A DNA stretch of 64,000 nt, taken from the NCBI RefSeq assembly GCF_027797465.1, contig NZ_CP115608.1, positions 248,001 through 312,000 of the forward strand. Reading direction: 5' to 3'. The stretch is from Campylobacter sp. CN_NE2 (lineage in GTDB: Bacteria > Campylobacterota > Campylobacteria > Campylobacterales > Campylobacteraceae). The notes under the pieces are model-generated. The model did not search any database. It worked only from the letters and a program-made list of their open reading frames with translations, and was not told the origin of the DNA. Position numbers and translations under genes: made by a program. Shown here one piece after another: positions 63,027 through 64,000 of the stretch. Each line of letters begins with the position of its first letter. Position 1 is the stretch's first letter.

Positions 63027-63728
63027 ATGAAAAAAGTTTTGATTTTAAGTGGAGCAGGGCTTAGTGCTGCAAGTGGATTGCGAACATTTAGAGATAGCGG
63101 TGGTCTATGGGAGCAATACGATATAAGCGAAGTTTGCTCGGTTCCGGGATTTTTAAAAGATAGAGCAAAAGTGCTTAAATTTTATGATGATAGAAGGGCG
63201 CAACTCGCCACTTGTGAGCCAAATTTAGCGCATTTTACAATCGCAAAATTAAAAAAAGAATTTGGTGAAAAAATCATCGTGCAAACCCAAAATGTCGATG
63301 ATTTATTAGAAAGGGCAGGTTGCGAAAGCGTAATCCATTTGCATGGATTTTTGCCCGAAATTCGCTGCGAAGTGTGCGGAAATGTCCAAAATATCGGTTA
63401 CGAAAAAATCGCAGGGCAAATTTGTGGGAAATGTAAAAGCGAAAAAATGAGACACAATATCGTTATGTTTGGCGAAGCAGCCCCGCGATATAGCGACCTT
63501 TATGCAGCTTTGCAAGAGTGCGAAATGTTTGTTTGTATCGGCACGAGCGGGGAAGTTTTAGATGTGGCAGGTTTTACAAGATACTTCGAATTTAGCATTT
63601 TAAATAACCTTGACGCTTCAAGAATCGATAAATATTTTAACAAATGTTATACCGAGAGTGCCGTTACGGCTGCACCAAAGTGGGAAAATGATATTAGGGC
63701 TTTTTTAAACGGAGAATTTATGGTATGA
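63027..63728 (+). CDS. cobB: Class III sirtuin, NAD-dependent protein deacylase
   Basis: 233 aa. NAD motif LSGAGLSAASGLRTFRD, QTQNVDDLLERAG, catalytic His in IHLHG, and zinc cysteines CEVC...CGKC. The substrate pocket has Tyr53 and Arg56 (FYDDRRAQL), the YxxR pair that in SIRT5/CobB class III enzymes binds succinyl or malonyl lysine. So desuccinylation is likely beside deacetylation. RBS GGAGAG. Stop overlaps the next gene by ATGA. Confidence 0.93.
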   Translation: MKKVLILSGAGLSAASGLRTFRDSGGLWEQYDISEVCSVPGFLKDRAKVLKFYDDRRAQLATCEPNLAHFTIAKLKKEFGEKIIVQTQNVDDLLERAGCESVIHLHGFLPEIRCEVCGNVQNIGYEKIAGQICGKCKSEKMRHNIVMFGEAAPRYSDLYAALQECEMFVCIGTSGEVLDVAGFTRYFEFSILNNLDASRIDKYFNKCYTESAVTAAPKWENDIRAFLNGEFMV

Positions 63729-64000
63729 AAACGATAATTTTTGATATGGACGGAACGCTTTTAAATAGCGAAAAGGCGATTTGTGAAAGCATAAATCACA
63801 TGCGAAAGTGGCTTGGTATGAGCGAACTTTCAAGCGAATTTATCGTTGAAGTTATAAACGATATGAGTAAAAATTCCATTGTCGAATTTTACGGCACAGA
63901 TAAGATTGACGCGAATTTAAGAGCCGAATTTGAGCGGGTTTATGTGGAAAATTACAAAAAATTTGCAGTTTTGTATGCTGGAATTTTAGAACTTTTGCAA
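63725..64000 (+). CDS. HAD-superfamily hydrolase, 3' end outside window
   Basis: 92 N-terminal residues before the window ends. It begins MKTIIFDMDGTLLNSEKAI, the DxDGT nucleophile motif of HAD-IA phosphatases (phosphoglycolate phosphatase or Gph-like), followed by a helical cap. Overlaps the sirtuin stop by ATGA, so co-translated. Substrate cannot be assigned. Confidence 0.88.
   Translation, partial: MKTIIFDMDGTLLNSEKAICESINHMRKWLGMSELSSEFIVEVINDMSKNSIVEFYGTDKIDANLRAEFERVYVENYKKFAVLYAGILELLQ

Noticed and set aside
1-64000. tRNA, rRNA, tmRNA, SRP RNA or RNase P RNA genes
   Set aside because: All spacers were read; none showed a cloverleaf with CCA-adjacent acceptor stem or a recognisable RNA core.

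Overview
The window is a low-GC, gene-dense chromosome segment that looks like a Campylobacter (Campylobacterota), probably a species outside the C. jejuni/coli group. Evidence: the blocks ppiD-ftsA-ftsZ next to rsmH and an FtsL-like gene, the run tRNA-methyltransferase / YkgJ / TPR protein / trpC / HIT, the hydABCD(E) uptake hydrogenase, aspA with a Dcu carrier, overlapping ATGA start/stop junctions, TATAAT boxes without a clear -35, and a G13 tract of the kind Campylobacter uses for phase variation. The species call is inference.

Layout. 1-4.0 kb: the end of a uracil-DNA-glycosylase-like gene, a repeat-filled spacer, then an AT-rich three-gene cassette of unknown function (1026-3982) whose only visible promoter carries a G13 homopolymer against its -10 box. 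4.0-5.4 kb: thioesterase, DUF4149 and an orphan YopX-like gene on the minus strand. 5.5-10.1 kb: the conserved rpmH-rnpA-yidD-yidC-jag-mnmE operon. 10.5-15.1 kb: purL, a TerB/DnaJ membrane protein and purH. 15.3-17.6 kb: DUF1643 protein, small XRE regulator and a secreted MsrAB fusion. 17.7-23.7 kb: ppiD-ftsA-ftsZ (minus) with rsmH and an FtsL-like gene diverging. 23.7-25.3 kb: two unrecognised membrane proteins. 25.4-32 kb: an aspartate and D-amino-acid block (class IV aminotransferase, aspA, DcuA-type carrier, acidic amino acid symporter, Asp/Glu racemase). 32-40 kb: NlpC/P60 lipoprotein, Pif1-like helicase, TRIC channel, argD, rsmD, TIGR02757 and a TauE exporter, followed by a 369-bp remnant transposon with perfect 27-bp ends. 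40.5-48.7 kb: rarA, proA, YpdA-like flavoprotein, methyltransferase, YkgJ, TPR, trpC, HIT and ribB. 48.9-50.8 kb: htpG. 51-58.9 kb: hydABCDE-hypF. 58.9-64 kb: DUF1328, VanZ, the metY-rrf2-cysK sulfur operon, a small unknown, a class III sirtuin and the start of a HAD phosphatase.

How the genes fit together. The hydrogenase (electron input from H2) and the aspartate/C4-dicarboxylate block (aspartase makes fumarate; Dcu exchanges aspartate for succinate) suit H2- or formate-driven fumarate respiration in low oxygen. MsrAB and the YpdA-like flavoprotein suggest oxidative-stress repair. The sulfur operon has its own Rrf2 repressor and a perfect consensus promoter.

No tRNA, rRNA or CRISPR array was seen. 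Most spacers longer than 300 bp are occupied by palindromic dispersed repeats; one (26318-26993) is a long AT-rich aspA leader.
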